Positions 44,769-54,205 of a stretch of DNA of 64,000 bases are shown here, one piece after another. The notes below the pieces were generated by a model. That model was given only the letters and a program-made list of their open reading frames with translations, searched no databases and had not been told where the DNA came from. The position numbers were made by a program, and so were the translations under genes. The stretch lies in the NCBI GenBank assembly GCA_913055205.1, contig CAJXJN010000003.1, positions 28,132 through 92,131 on the forward strand, written 5' to 3'. This DNA comes from an uncultured Sulfurovum sp. (GTDB lineage: Bacteria > Campylobacterota > Campylobacteria > Campylobacterales > Sulfurovaceae). The stretch's first letter is position 1. Every line of letters begins with the position of its first letter.

Positions 44769-45739
44769 TGGAAGTCTTTAAATATAAAAAACCGCTTTCT
44801 CTGATGAGTAAAAGCAAGCGGTTTGGTCTTGTTTCTGTGATATTATTGGTCCTTTCATTGGGACTCATCCTTACAAAAGGTTTTAATTATGGTATAGACT
44901 TTGCCGGCGGTACATTGGTACAGGTGAAGTATGAGGGTAAGGCACCGATCGACAAAGTAAGAGAAGCCATTGGCAACGATAAAAACTACGAAGGTGCTAC
45001 TGTTACCTATTTCGGAAGTGAAGATGAAGTGGTTATCCGTACCAAGATGAGTTCCAAATCTTTAGGCGAAGATATAGGCGATAAAATGCGTACACTGCTT
45101 AAAGATACAGGGAACTTCAAAGTAAGAAGAGTCGATATGGTAGGGGCAAAAGTAGGTTCGGAGCTTCGTGAAAAAGGGCTTATGTCCATGTTGCTTGCTA
45201 TTATTGGTATTCTTATCTATGTCTCTTTCAGATTTGAGTGGCGTTTTGCCATTGCATCAGTGTTGGCTCTTGTGCATGATGTTACTATAGCGATGGGGGC
45301 AGTGGTGCTTTTTGGGATCGAAGTGAACCTGGATACTCTGGCAGCCCTTCTGACTATACTCGGGTACTCCCTGAATGATACTATTATCGTATTTGACCGT
45401 ATCCGTGAAGGGATCAGGACCATTAAAGATCCTGATCTCGGTGCCATTATCGATGAGTCGGTAACACGGACACTCTCACGTACAACATTGACATCCCTTA
45501 CAACATTCTTTGTTGTATTGACACTTTTCCTGTTCGGCGGTGAGATCATAAGAGGTTTCAGCTTTACACTTCTTGTAGGGGTAGTGGTGGGTACCTATTC
45601 ATCGATTTTTGTAGCGTCTCCTATCCTGATGTGGCTTGGTTTCTCTGTTTCTGATTTCAGACTAAAAGAAGCAGAAAAAGTAAAAAGAGAAAAAGAAAAA
45701 GAAAAAATGCGTGCGATGTATGAGAATGGTACGCTATAA
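44768..45739 (+). CDS. secF: protein translocase subunit SecF
   Basis: A 323-aa partner of SecD with GIDFAGGTLVQVKYEG, GYSLNDTIIVFDRIREG and a basic C-terminal tail (KEAEKVKREKEKEKMR). ATG 44768 overlaps the secD stop. Confidence 0.96.
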   Translation: MEVFKYKKPLSLMSKSKRFGLVSVILLVLSLGLILTKGFNYGIDFAGGTLVQVKYEGKAPIDKVREAIGNDKNYEGATVTYFGSEDEVVIRTKMSSKSLGEDIGDKMRTLLKDTGNFKVRRVDMVGAKVGSELREKGLMSMLLAIIGILIYVSFRFEWRFAIASVLALVHDVTIAMGAVVLFGIEVNLDTLAALLTILGYSLNDTIIVFDRIREGIRTIKDPDLGAIIDESVTRTLSRTTLTSLTTFFVVLTLFLFGGEIIRGFSFTLLVGVVVGTYSSIFVASPILMWLGFSVSDFRLKEAEKVKREKEKEKMRAMYENGTL

Positions 45740-45740
45740 T
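45735..45740 (+). promoter_or_regulatory. candidate -10 of the DUF6394 gene
   Basis: GCTATAAT overlaps the secF stop, 25 nt before the ATG at 45765. AAGGAG lies between them. Confidence 0.45.
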
Positions 45741-45764
45741 ACAGTAAACTTTTAAGGAGCTACG

Positions 45765-46103
45765 ATGCAATGGGGAAAAGTTTTTTATATATTTTTTACC
45801 TTAATGAGTCTCACGACATCAGCAGCATTTTTGTATGAGAATTCATTGGTAGCACTTTTTATTGCAGGAAGTGTGAATGTGGTTTCAACTATTTTGAAGT
45901 TAGGGGTAAGAAACATATTATCAGCAGAACTTCTGGCTGGTTCCCTGGTCGCTGATCTTCACCTTATACCTGCATTCTTTGCAATGAAATTTTATGACAA
46001 TGATACGATGGCGGTAGGATTGGTTATAGGAGCAGTTATTGCAAATCTTTATACGATTATTGTCTCTATGATAGAGAGTTCTAAAGAAAAAGCAGATTTT
46101 TAA
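45765..46103 (+). CDS. DUF6394-family small membrane protein
   Basis: A 112-aa protein with about four hydrophobic segments, starting MQWGKVFYIFFTLMSLTTSAAFLYENS. I match it to DUF6394, a family with no known function, by memory of the sequence pattern. A single Glu/Asp-His pocket (LVADLHLIPAFF) may matter. Confidence 0.7.
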   Translation: MQWGKVFYIFFTLMSLTTSAAFLYENSLVALFIAGSVNVVSTILKLGVRNILSAELLAGSLVADLHLIPAFFAMKFYDNDTMAVGLVIGAVIANLYTIIVSMIESSKEKADF

Positions 46104-46146
46104 ACCTTGAGTAGGTATATTGCATGAGGTTCTTAAGGAGTGGCAT

Positions 46147-48246
46147 GTGATAAAAATACCTACACTTACAGGCGAAAACAGTGAAGAAAAACGTCAAGAG
46201 ATAAAGACGTATTTTCAACGCTGTTACAAACGCTATGAATCACTTTTTGATATCGTAGCTGATGAAAAAGCCTACTTCCAAAAAGCAGATGAACTGCGTC
46301 ATCCTATCATCTTTTATTACGGGCATACAGCCACTTTCTTTATAAACAAACTCAAGCTTGCCAAGATCATAGATGAACGTATAGATCCAAAACTAGAGTC
46401 TATTTTTGCTGTAGGCGTAGATGAGATGAGTTGGGATGATCTCAATGAAAAACATTATGAGTGGCCAACACTTTCTCAAACACAAACATACCGTGATAAA
46501 GTCTATAAAGTCGTCTCTGGGCTTATCGATAGACTTCCTTTAGAGCTTCCTGTCACTGAGGACTCTCCATGGTGGGTGATCTTGATGGGAGTAGAACATG
46601 AAAATATCCACCTTGAAACCTCTTCTGTTCTTATACGCCAATTGCCTTTTGAAACCATCAAAGAAGATCTGAACTGGAAAGAGTGTACAGAGTATGGCGA
46701 GGCACCTCAAAATGAACTTTTAGAACTAAGTGACGGTACAGTGATACTGGGTAAAAACAGAGATGCCAAACTTTTTGGTTGGGACAATGAATATGGTAGA
46801 CATCAAGCACATATCCCTGCATTTAAGGCATCTAAGTACCTTACTTCAAATGCCCAATTTCTTGCTTTTGTAAAAGAGGGCGGGTATGAGAATGATACGT
46901 TTTGGTGCAGTGAAGGTAGAGCATGGAAAGCATTTACCAAAGCGAAACATCCTCTATTTTGGATAGAGAGTGAAGAGGGGTATAAACTTCGTACACTTAC
47001 CAGAGAGATCGATCTGCCGCTTAACTGGCCTGTGGAAGTGAATTACCTGGAAGCAGAGGCCTTCTGTAAGTGGCTGAGCGGGAAAGAGGGTTTGACGCTT
47101 ACTTTACCTACTGAAGATGAATACATACGTTTACGTGATGAAACTAAAGTACCTTCATACTTAGAGTGGAGCGGGAAAGGTAAAGCACTGGCCAATATAA
47201 ACCTGGAGGGTTTTGCTTCATCTGTACCGGTAGACTGTTATGAGCATAATGGATTTTATGATGTCATAGGAAATGTATGGCAGTGGTCCCGTACACCTAT
47301 CTACCCTTTTGAGGATTTTAAAGTACATCCTGTCTACGACGATTTTACCGTACCTACTTTTGATGGCAAACATAATCTCATCAATGGAGGTTCATGGATA
47401 AGTTGTGGAAATCTTGCAACACAAAAGAGCCGTTATGGGTTTAGGCGGCACTTTTATCAACATGTAGGCTTTCGATATGTAGAGAGCAACTATGAGGAAA
47501 AAGTGACTACCAACAGCTATACCACCGATAGTATTATCTCACAATATTGTCATTTCGGGTGGGGTGAAAATGCATTGGGAGTCGAGAATTACCCTGCGAA
47601 ATGTGCAAGCATTGCTTTGGAATATATGAAAGACAAACCTAAACGAAAAGCATTTGATATAGGCTGCGCCATAGGTCGAAGCTCTTTTGAACTTGCACGC
47701 GGGTTTGATGAAGTCATAGGGGTGGATTTCTCAGCAAGGTTCATTCAGGAAGCCCAGGCATTAAAAGAGAACAGCATACTTCGTTACGTGATGCCGACAG
47801 AGGGTGAACTGGAAAATTTTCATGAAGTGAATCTTACAGCATTTGATCTGGAAGAAGAACGTAAAAAAGTAGCATTCTGGCAGGCAGATGCCTGTAACCT
47901 CAAACCTGTTTTTAAAGATTTTGACCTTATATTTGCAGGTAATCTTTTAGATAGACTCTATGACCCCAAGAAGTTTTTAGATTCACTTGCTTCACGTTTA
48001 AATGAAGGAGGACTGTTCATTATGACCTCCCCATATACTTGGCAAGAGGAGTCTACCCCTAAAGAGAAGTGGATAGGAGGGTATAAAAAAGATGGTGAGA
48101 ATGTGAGTACATTAGAGGGATTAAAAGAGATCCTTGAACCTCAATTTGAACTCATAGACACACAAGATATACCTTTTGTTATACAAGAGACGGCTAGAAA
48201 ACATCAACATACCATCGCAGAGATGACAGTATGGCAGAAGAGGTAG
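46147..48246 (+). CDS. ovoA: 5-histidylcysteine sulfoxide synthase / mercaptohistidine methyltransferase OvoA
   Basis: OvoA (699 aa) uses non-haem iron to join cysteine to His C5 and then methylates the product, steps 1 and 3 of ovothiol A synthesis. Iron ligands HENIHLE (His151, His155, Glu157) lie in the N-terminal DinB-like part. A sulfatase-modifying-factor/FGE domain follows (about 190-445), with GNVWQWSRTP and NGGSWISCG. A C-terminal SAM methyltransferase has AFDIGCAIGRSSFELA (503-518). GTG 46147 has AAGGAG 6 nt upstream; the earlier TTG at 46120 has no good site. Confidence 0.92.
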   Translation: MIKIPTLTGENSEEKRQEIKTYFQRCYKRYESLFDIVADEKAYFQKADELRHPIIFYYGHTATFFINKLKLAKIIDERIDPKLESIFAVGVDEMSWDDLNEKHYEWPTLSQTQTYRDKVYKVVSGLIDRLPLELPVTEDSPWWVILMGVEHENIHLETSSVLIRQLPFETIKEDLNWKECTEYGEAPQNELLELSDGTVILGKNRDAKLFGWDNEYGRHQAHIPAFKASKYLTSNAQFLAFVKEGGYENDTFWCSEGRAWKAFTKAKHPLFWIESEEGYKLRTLTREIDLPLNWPVEVNYLEAEAFCKWLSGKEGLTLTLPTEDEYIRLRDETKVPSYLEWSGKGKALANINLEGFASSVPVDCYEHNGFYDVIGNVWQWSRTPIYPFEDFKVHPVYDDFTVPTFDGKHNLINGGSWISCGNLATQKSRYGFRRHFYQHVGFRYVESNYEEKVTTNSYTTDSIISQYCHFGWGENALGVENYPAKCASIALEYMKDKPKRKAFDIGCAIGRSSFELARGFDEVIGVDFSARFIQEAQALKENSILRYVMPTEGELENFHEVNLTAFDLEEERKKVAFWQADACNLKPVFKDFDLIFAGNLLDRLYDPKKFLDSLASRLNEGGLFIMTSPYTWQEESTPKEKWIGGYKKDGENVSTLEGLKEILEPQFELIDTQDIPFVIQETARKHQHTIAEMTVWQKR

Positions 48247-48247
48247 T

Positions 48248-49402
48248 ATGTTTGAAGCTGTAGACAGACAGGGTACCTATTCTGTTAAATTTGATGAAGC
48301 CAAACAGAAGTTCGGTACCGATGATCTGCTTCCTCTTTGGGTAGCCGATATGGATCTGGCTTCACCTTTATGTGTGCAGAAGGCTATAAAAGCAAGAGCG
48401 GCCCATCCTCTGTATGGTTATACTATCTACCCGGAGAACTATTTCAGGTCTATCCAAAACTGGATACAAAAAAGATTTGACTGGGATGTAGAACGTGAGT
48501 GGATAGTCCCTGCATACGGTGTTGTACCCTCTATCAACTTTGCCATTAATGCTTATACGCAAGAGGGGGACGGTATTATCATCCAGAGTCCGCTTTACCC
48601 TCCCTTTGCCGCTTCCGTACATAGGCAGAAACGTACACTGCTTGATAATGTTCTGTGTTATGAAGAGGGTAAGTACAGTATGGATTTTGAAGATTTTGAA
48701 GCCAAAGCACGAATGGCAAAACTCTTTTTACTCTGTTCTCCACATAACCCTACAGGCCGGGTATGGGATAAAGAAGAGTTGGAAAGAGTGATCGATATCT
48801 GTCTGGAGCATGATGTGTTGATCGTTTCTGATGAAATTCATGCGGATATCGTTTATGAAAAAACACATCATAATATAGGTTCTTTTGAAAGGATCGCCCA
48901 GAAATGCATCATCCTGAATGCACCTTCCAAAACCTTCAACATTGCAGGGCTCAACAGCTCTTATGCCATTATCCCGGATAGAAAACTGCGTAAAGCGTAC
49001 ATCCATGAGCAACGCAGATCCGGTATTACCAACGGCAATCCTTTCGGTATAGAAGCTTTAATGGCGGCATATGATGAGGGTGAGGCATGGCTTGAAGCAT
49101 TAAAAGAGTATCTGTCTGCCAATATAGCATTTGTAAAAGCTTTTATAGAAGAGCATATGATTCCTATCAAGTGTATCACTACAGAAGCAACTTTTCTCAT
49201 GTGGCTTGATTGTAAAGCATTAGGACTGGAACACAAGGCATTAGTAGACTTTTTTGTGAATCAGGCAAAATTAGGATTGAATGACGGAGAGAGTTTTGGT
49301 GAAGCAGGCAGCGGGTTTATGCGTCTGAATGTAGGAACTTCAAAAGAAGTTCTGGAAGAAGCTATGGAAAGATTATTTCAGGCGTACAGGAAAATGATTT
49401 GA
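48248..49402 (+). CDS. ovoB: PLP-dependent sulfoxide lyase of the MalY/PatB family, likely OvoB
   Basis: A fold-type I PLP enzyme (384 aa) with VADMDLASP, SPHNPTGRVW, SDEIHADIVY and the Schiff-base Lys228 in NAPSKTFNIAGL, as in MalY/PatB C-S lyases. It starts 2 nt after ovoA, so it is best explained as OvoB, which cleaves the histidylcysteine sulfoxide to 5-mercaptohistidine. General cystathionine beta-lyase activity is the alternative. Confidence 0.85.
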   Translation: MFEAVDRQGTYSVKFDEAKQKFGTDDLLPLWVADMDLASPLCVQKAIKARAAHPLYGYTIYPENYFRSIQNWIQKRFDWDVEREWIVPAYGVVPSINFAINAYTQEGDGIIIQSPLYPPFAASVHRQKRTLLDNVLCYEEGKYSMDFEDFEAKARMAKLFLLCSPHNPTGRVWDKEELERVIDICLEHDVLIVSDEIHADIVYEKTHHNIGSFERIAQKCIILNAPSKTFNIAGLNSSYAIIPDRKLRKAYIHEQRRSGITNGNPFGIEALMAAYDEGEAWLEALKEYLSANIAFVKAFIEEHMIPIKCITTEATFLMWLDCKALGLEHKALVDFFVNQAKLGLNDGESFGEAGSGFMRLNVGTSKEVLEEAMERLFQAYRKMI

Positions 49403-51090
49403 AACAGGTCTTTGTACTTTATCTTCTGATCAGCTGCTGGGCATATGCATTGCCTTCCGAAATAGAGAATATGATTCAAAAATCTGAAATTCCAAAAAAT
49501 GATATGAGTATCTATATTAAAGAGACAGGGGTTAATACCCGGGTATTGGCATCTCTCAATGCAAGTAAGACCCATACACCTGCCTCGGTTATAAAAGTAC
49601 TGAGTACGTATGCATCTGTTTTAAAATTAGGATTTGACTATCGTTGGCCCACACAGTTCTATATTACAGGTGCAGTGAAAAACGGTGTACTTTATGGTGA
49701 TCTTCTGGTAAAAGGTTTTGGTGATCCCACACTCTCTTCAAAAGACCTGGATAACATAGTAGCAAATATCAAAGCTAAAGGTATTCGAAGAGTAACAGGT
49801 GATATTGTCATAGACAGAAGTTATTTTGCGGTAGGGACAAAAGACAATTCCGGATTTGACAAGTATACTTACAGTCCGTACAATGCTATGCCGGATGCAA
49901 TGATGTTCAATGAACGTGTCAGTACCATTTATGTAATACCGAACAAAGATGAGGTAAGCAAGAAAGATGTAGATGGAAGTTATATTGTCCGGAATCATCT
50001 GCAACGTGTCAACAAACCGTGCAGAGGGAGGTACTCCTGGCCGGCAGTGAAGATAGACAAGAGTAAAGCAATACCCGAAGTTCTACTGAAAGGTAAAATT
50101 TCAAAGCGCTGTGGAAAAAGAAATATCTGTAAAGTGATCACCAAGCCTTACAAATCCTTTTATTATGCTTTAAAAGATGCATTGGAAAAAGCAGAGGTAA
50201 AGGTAGCCGGAACAATGCGTTTACGTAAAATTTCTGCAAATGCACATATTTTGTTCATCCATTACTCTGAAAGTTTAGAAAAGATCATCTCTAAAACGGC
50301 TAAAAAATCAAACAATCTGTATGCGCGTCATCTGCTTCTCTATCTGGGTGCCAAAATGTATGGTGCACCTGCTACTGTAGCAAAAGGTAGAAAGGCAGTG
50401 GAGTATATTTTACGAAGCAAGGGTGCTTTATGTGCGGGTACAATGAAAATAGACAATGGCAGCGGACTTTCACGCAGTGCCAAGATCAATGCAAAGATCC
50501 TGGCAAGCATGTATGATAATGCCTATAGATATTATGGACAGAGATGGATGAATACGCTTTCCATTGCAGGGGTGGATGGAACCATCAAAAAGCGTTTTAG
50601 AAGAACCGCCGTGAAAAATCGTGCCTGGATGAAAACAGGAACACTGAAAAGAGTTAAAAATATTTCCGGATATGTGAAAAGCAGGTCAGGCAGACTCTAT
50701 ACGGTAGTGATATTGGTCAATACAAAAAAAGGAAATTGGAGGGCAGCAAAGCTCCAAGATGATATTATAAAATGGCTTGTAGAATATAAGGAGAAAAGAG
50801 CACAGCCTTCAATTGATACATTATGGTCTATGGAAACAAATGAACCTTCTGATTCTCAGGGAAAAACCTCCCCTTTGCAAAGATATTATGTACAGGTAGG
50901 TCTCTTCAACTCAATTCCCGATCAGAATTATCTGCTTAGACTTGAACATTTGGGACTGCCTTATAAGGTACGTCATTCTGACAAGTACCAAGTTCTTGTA
51001 GGGGCATACAAGGATGAACAGAGTGCCAGAACAGTATTGAAAAAAGTACGCAAACATATTAGCAGCGGTGCTTTTTTGATAAAGTTATAG
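49399..51090 (+). CDS. dacB: D-alanyl-D-alanine carboxypeptidase/endopeptidase (PBP4, S13) with SPOR domain
   Basis: A 563-aa periplasmic protein with signal peptide (1-18). S13 motifs SVIK (63-66), SNN in KKSNNLYARHLL, and KTG in AWMKTGTLKR trim or cleave peptidoglycan cross-links. A C-terminal SPOR domain (about 493-563, RYYVQVGLFNS...YQVLVGAYKDEQSAR) should bind denuded septal glycan. TTG 49399 overlaps the ovoB stop. Confidence 0.9.
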   Translation: MKQVFVLYLLISCWAYALPSEIENMIQKSEIPKNDMSIYIKETGVNTRVLASLNASKTHTPASVIKVLSTYASVLKLGFDYRWPTQFYITGAVKNGVLYGDLLVKGFGDPTLSSKDLDNIVANIKAKGIRRVTGDIVIDRSYFAVGTKDNSGFDKYTYSPYNAMPDAMMFNERVSTIYVIPNKDEVSKKDVDGSYIVRNHLQRVNKPCRGRYSWPAVKIDKSKAIPEVLLKGKISKRCGKRNICKVITKPYKSFYYALKDALEKAEVKVAGTMRLRKISANAHILFIHYSESLEKIISKTAKKSNNLYARHLLLYLGAKMYGAPATVAKGRKAVEYILRSKGALCAGTMKIDNGSGLSRSAKINAKILASMYDNAYRYYGQRWMNTLSIAGVDGTIKKRFRRTAVKNRAWMKTGTLKRVKNISGYVKSRSGRLYTVVILVNTKKGNWRAAKLQDDIIKWLVEYKEKRAQPSIDTLWSMETNEPSDSQGKTSPLQRYYVQVGLFNSIPDQNYLLRLEHLGLPYKVRHSDKYQVLVGAYKDEQSARTVLKKVRKHISSGAFLIKL

Positions 51091-51106
51091 TTTACTGCAA
51101 CTACGC

Positions 51107-51112
51107 TATAAT
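51107..51112 (+). promoter_or_regulatory. candidate -10 of dapC
   Basis: GCTATAAT is 23 nt before the ATG at 51135, in the 44-bp spacer after dacB. Confidence 0.45.
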
Positions 51113-51134
51113 TCCTTAAAAATTTAGGGCAGCA

Positions 51135-52262
51135 ATGAACTTTGAAACTTACCCCTTTGAGAAACTTAATCTCCTTCTTGAAAATGTAGTACCCAACAGT
51201 GCTTATACACCGCTCTCTTTGACCATCGGTGAGCCTCAGTTTGAGACACCGCAGTTTATTCTGGATGCTTTGAAGCAGAGTGCATCTCTGCTTAATAAAT
51301 ATCCCAAAACGGCTGGAGAAGCTGAGCTTAGAGAAGGGATGCTTGCCTATCTTGAAAACCGTTTTGCATTAAAACTTGACAATACCCAGATTATCCCTAC
51401 TTTTGGAACAAGAGAAGTACTTTTTAACTTTCCTCAGTTCTTACTGCATGATGTTGAAAACCCGGTGATGGTTTTTCCCAACCCTTTTTATCAGATCTAT
51501 GAGGGTGCAGCCAAAGCATGCAGGGCTGAGGTAATTTACCTTAATCTTAATGCTCAGAATCATTTTCAGCCTGTTGTGGATGAAGCGGCATTGGCAAAAG
51601 CTGATTTTGTTATACTCAATTCACCTAACAACCCGACCTCTTCCGTGATGGGATTGGATGATTTGAAAAAGTGGGTAGAGTTGGCACTGAAACATGACTT
51701 TGTACTGCTCAATGATGAGTGTTATGCTGACCTCTATTTGGATGAGCCGCTCCCTTCACTTTTGAATGCAAGTATAGAAGTGGGTAATGAGCGTTTTAAG
51801 AACGTACTTGTGATCAACTCTATCTCTAAACGCTCTTCCGCCCCTGGATTGCGAAGTGGATTTATTGCAGGTGATGCAGAGATACTGAAAAACTATATGG
51901 TTTACAGAACGTATGTAGGCTGTGCTTCACCGCTGCCTCTGCAACATGCGGCGGCAGCAGCATGGGCTGACCAGGAACATGTAGATGGTTTTAGAGAAAA
52001 GTATCAAAAGAATTTTGAAGTTGCCAAAGAAGTTTTAGGCGTAGATGCACCTGAAGCTACTTTTTACATATGGCTCAAAGTAGAAGATGAGATAGCCTTT
52101 ACAACTAAACTCTACAAAGAGTATAACCTCAAAGTGATCCCCGGTTCATTTTTGGGTAGAGAGGGTGAAGGCAAAGGGTATGTAAGACTTGCACTTGTGT
52201 ATGAAGCAGACAAAACAAGAGAAGCGTTAGAACGAATTAAATTAGCATTGGAGAATAGTTAA
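51135..52262 (+). CDS. dapC: class I aminotransferase, probable succinyldiaminopimelate aminotransferase
   Basis: A 375-aa fold-type I PLP enzyme: NSPNNPTSSVMGL, NDECYADLYLD and Schiff-base Lys in INSISKRSSAPGLRSGF. Its place immediately ahead of murC, as in other Campylobacterota, supports the lysine/diaminopimelate pathway. Strict substrate is inferred from context. Confidence 0.8.
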   Translation: MNFETYPFEKLNLLLENVVPNSAYTPLSLTIGEPQFETPQFILDALKQSASLLNKYPKTAGEAELREGMLAYLENRFALKLDNTQIIPTFGTREVLFNFPQFLLHDVENPVMVFPNPFYQIYEGAAKACRAEVIYLNLNAQNHFQPVVDEAALAKADFVILNSPNNPTSSVMGLDDLKKWVELALKHDFVLLNDECYADLYLDEPLPSLLNASIEVGNERFKNVLVINSISKRSSAPGLRSGFIAGDAEILKNYMVYRTYVGCASPLPLQHAAAAAWADQEHVDGFREKYQKNFEVAKEVLGVDAPEATFYIWLKVEDEIAFTTKLYKEYNLKVIPGSFLGREGEGKGYVRLALVYEADKTREALERIKLALENS

Positions 52263-52859
52263 ATGGATATGCCTGAGATTCACGTAGAAGAATTAAAAAA
52301 AGACCCGGAGTTCTTAGCAAATATAAAAAGACTCGAAGAAGAGTGTAAAAAAGAAGAGAGTATTGCAAAAGGATATCAGCTTTTAGATGCACAATTGGTT
52401 ATCGAAGCAGCTGAAGATGACATTAATGAAGTTTTTACATTTATTGTAAACACAGCTTTTGATAAACTTGCAGAGTATCTTTCAACACATAGATCATTTG
52501 ATATGAATGACATTGAAGAGAGAGCGATAGCAAGAGCGATCTATGAACATGCCATTCAACGCTACAGCGAGAATGATAAAAAAGCTGCCAAAGAGATGTT
52601 CTTAGTGTTGTATCATACCATCGACCATGCAGAACTTAAAGATGCAATGATGATACATGCATGTGCTGTGATGGCAGGAAACAGCTTTGATGATTTTATT
52701 GAGAATATGGTCGATGTAAGCGGTATTGATGAACATGATCCACTGGCTTTTTTCATTCAGACATTCGTACAGCCAAATGATATTCTTTTAACCATGTTCG
52801 CCAAGTATGTACAACAGGGAAAAGAAGAGTTGAAAGTTTTGGAAGAGAGTAAGGAGTAG
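52263..52859 (+). CDS. conserved hypothetical protein between dapC and murC
   Basis: A 198-aa acidic, mostly helical protein without signal peptide, membrane segment or recognised motif. Its ATG abuts the dapC stop and it ends 4 nt before murC, so it belongs to this cell-wall operon. His/Asp-rich stretch LYHTIDHAELKDAMMIHAC is notable but not diagnostic. Function unknown. Confidence 0.7.
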   Translation: MDMPEIHVEELKKDPEFLANIKRLEEECKKEESIAKGYQLLDAQLVIEAAEDDINEVFTFIVNTAFDKLAEYLSTHRSFDMNDIEERAIARAIYEHAIQRYSENDKKAAKEMFLVLYHTIDHAELKDAMMIHACAVMAGNSFDDFIENMVDVSGIDEHDPLAFFIQTFVQPNDILLTMFAKYVQQGKEELKVLEESKE

Positions 52860-52863
52860 AGTA

Positions 52864-54177
52864 GTGAAAATCCACTTTATAGGCATTGGAGGCATAGGGC
52901 TTTCTGCATTGGCAAAATTTCTTTATAATGACGGACATAAGATTTCCGGTTCAGATATTAAACAAACAGAAATTACCAATGACCTGGCAACGAACTTTGA
53001 TGCGAAGATCACCATCCCTCATCATGAAGATGCAGTAGAAGGTGTAGACAGGGTCATCTACTCAGCAGCGGTACGCAAAAATAATCCTGAGTACCAAAAA
53101 GCACAGCAGCTTGGTATAGAACTGCTTTCACGTAAAGAGTCTTTGAAGTTTATCCTGGGTGAAAAAGAGGTCTATGCCGTGGGTGGAGCACATGGAAAAA
53201 GTACCACTTCCGCGATGCTCGCTTCTATCGTTCCTGAGTCCAATGCACTTATCGGTGCCATAAGTAAAGCGTTTGGTTCAAACGTCCGAAACTATCCTAA
53301 CAATAAAGTGGTTTTTGAAGCAGATGAGAGTGATGAGAGTTTTTTAAATTCAAATCCCTACCTGGCTATTGTTACCAATGTTGAACCGGAGCATATGGAG
53401 TATTACGAGTACAATGAAGAACGTTTTTATAATGCCTATAGAAACTTTTTATCACTGGCTAAAGTACGTGTCATCAATGCAGAGGATGAATTCCTTGCTT
53501 CACTGGAGATGGATAGTATTAAGCTCTACCCTTCAAAAGATATCAAAAACATAGAGTTCGTTCTTGTGAATGGTGAGCCTCATACAAAGTTTGAACTTTT
53601 AGACTTGGGTGCATTTGAAGTTTTTGGTTTTGGTAACCATATCGCACTTGACGCTGCATTGGCCATTTTGGGTGCATTGGAGCTTGGTGAAGCGTTGGAA
53701 GATATCCGTACAAACCTACTGAACTACAAAGGCATCAAAAAACGTTTTGACATTGTACAAAACCAAGAAAGCTGTGTAGTCATAGATGATTATGGACATC
53801 ACCCTACAGAGATCAAAGTAACGATGGAGTCACTTCAAACCTATAAATCTTTACGTGAGTTCACCAAATTAAATGTCATTTGGCAACCTCATAAATATTC
53901 ACGAACGATGGATAATCTTCAGGCATTTGTAGAGTGTTTTGAAGGTCTGGATGAACTTGTTATCCTTCCCATCTGGTCAGCAGGAGAACTTGAAGTAGAT
54001 ATAGACCTCAAAGGGGCATTCAGCCGATATAAATTGCTTATGGCTGATGCTGTTACAAAAGAAGACGGTATTGTAAAGATCATTAGGGACGGAAGTGTCA
54101 TCAGAGAATACAGTGATGGACTTGTCACAGCTTTCGGTGCAGGAGATATTACTTATCAGATACGTGGAGAGGCATAA
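52864..54177 (+). CDS. murC: UDP-N-acetylmuramate–L-alanine ligase
   Basis: A 437-aa Mur ligase adding L-Ala to UDP-MurNAc. FIGIGGIGLSALAKFL at the start, ATP loop GGAHGKSTTSAM, EADESDESFL and DDYGHHPTEIK are conserved. It begins at GTG 52864. Confidence 0.95.
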   Translation: MKIHFIGIGGIGLSALAKFLYNDGHKISGSDIKQTEITNDLATNFDAKITIPHHEDAVEGVDRVIYSAAVRKNNPEYQKAQQLGIELLSRKESLKFILGEKEVYAVGGAHGKSTTSAMLASIVPESNALIGAISKAFGSNVRNYPNNKVVFEADESDESFLNSNPYLAIVTNVEPEHMEYYEYNEERFYNAYRNFLSLAKVRVINAEDEFLASLEMDSIKLYPSKDIKNIEFVLVNGEPHTKFELLDLGAFEVFGFGNHIALDAALAILGALELGEALEDIRTNLLNYKGIKKRFDIVQNQESCVVIDDYGHHPTEIKVTMESLQTYKSLREFTKLNVIWQPHKYSRTMDNLQAFVECFEGLDELVILPIWSAGELEVDIDLKGAFSRYKLLMADAVTKEDGIVKIIRDGSVIREYSDGLVTAFGAGDITYQIRGEA

Positions 54178-54205
54178 GGGCACCTATGGATAGAGGTACC
54201 CATAA

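Noticed and set aside
46120..46146. TTG start for ovoA
   Set aside because: No usable ribosome binding site; GTG 46147 has AAGGAG at ideal spacing.
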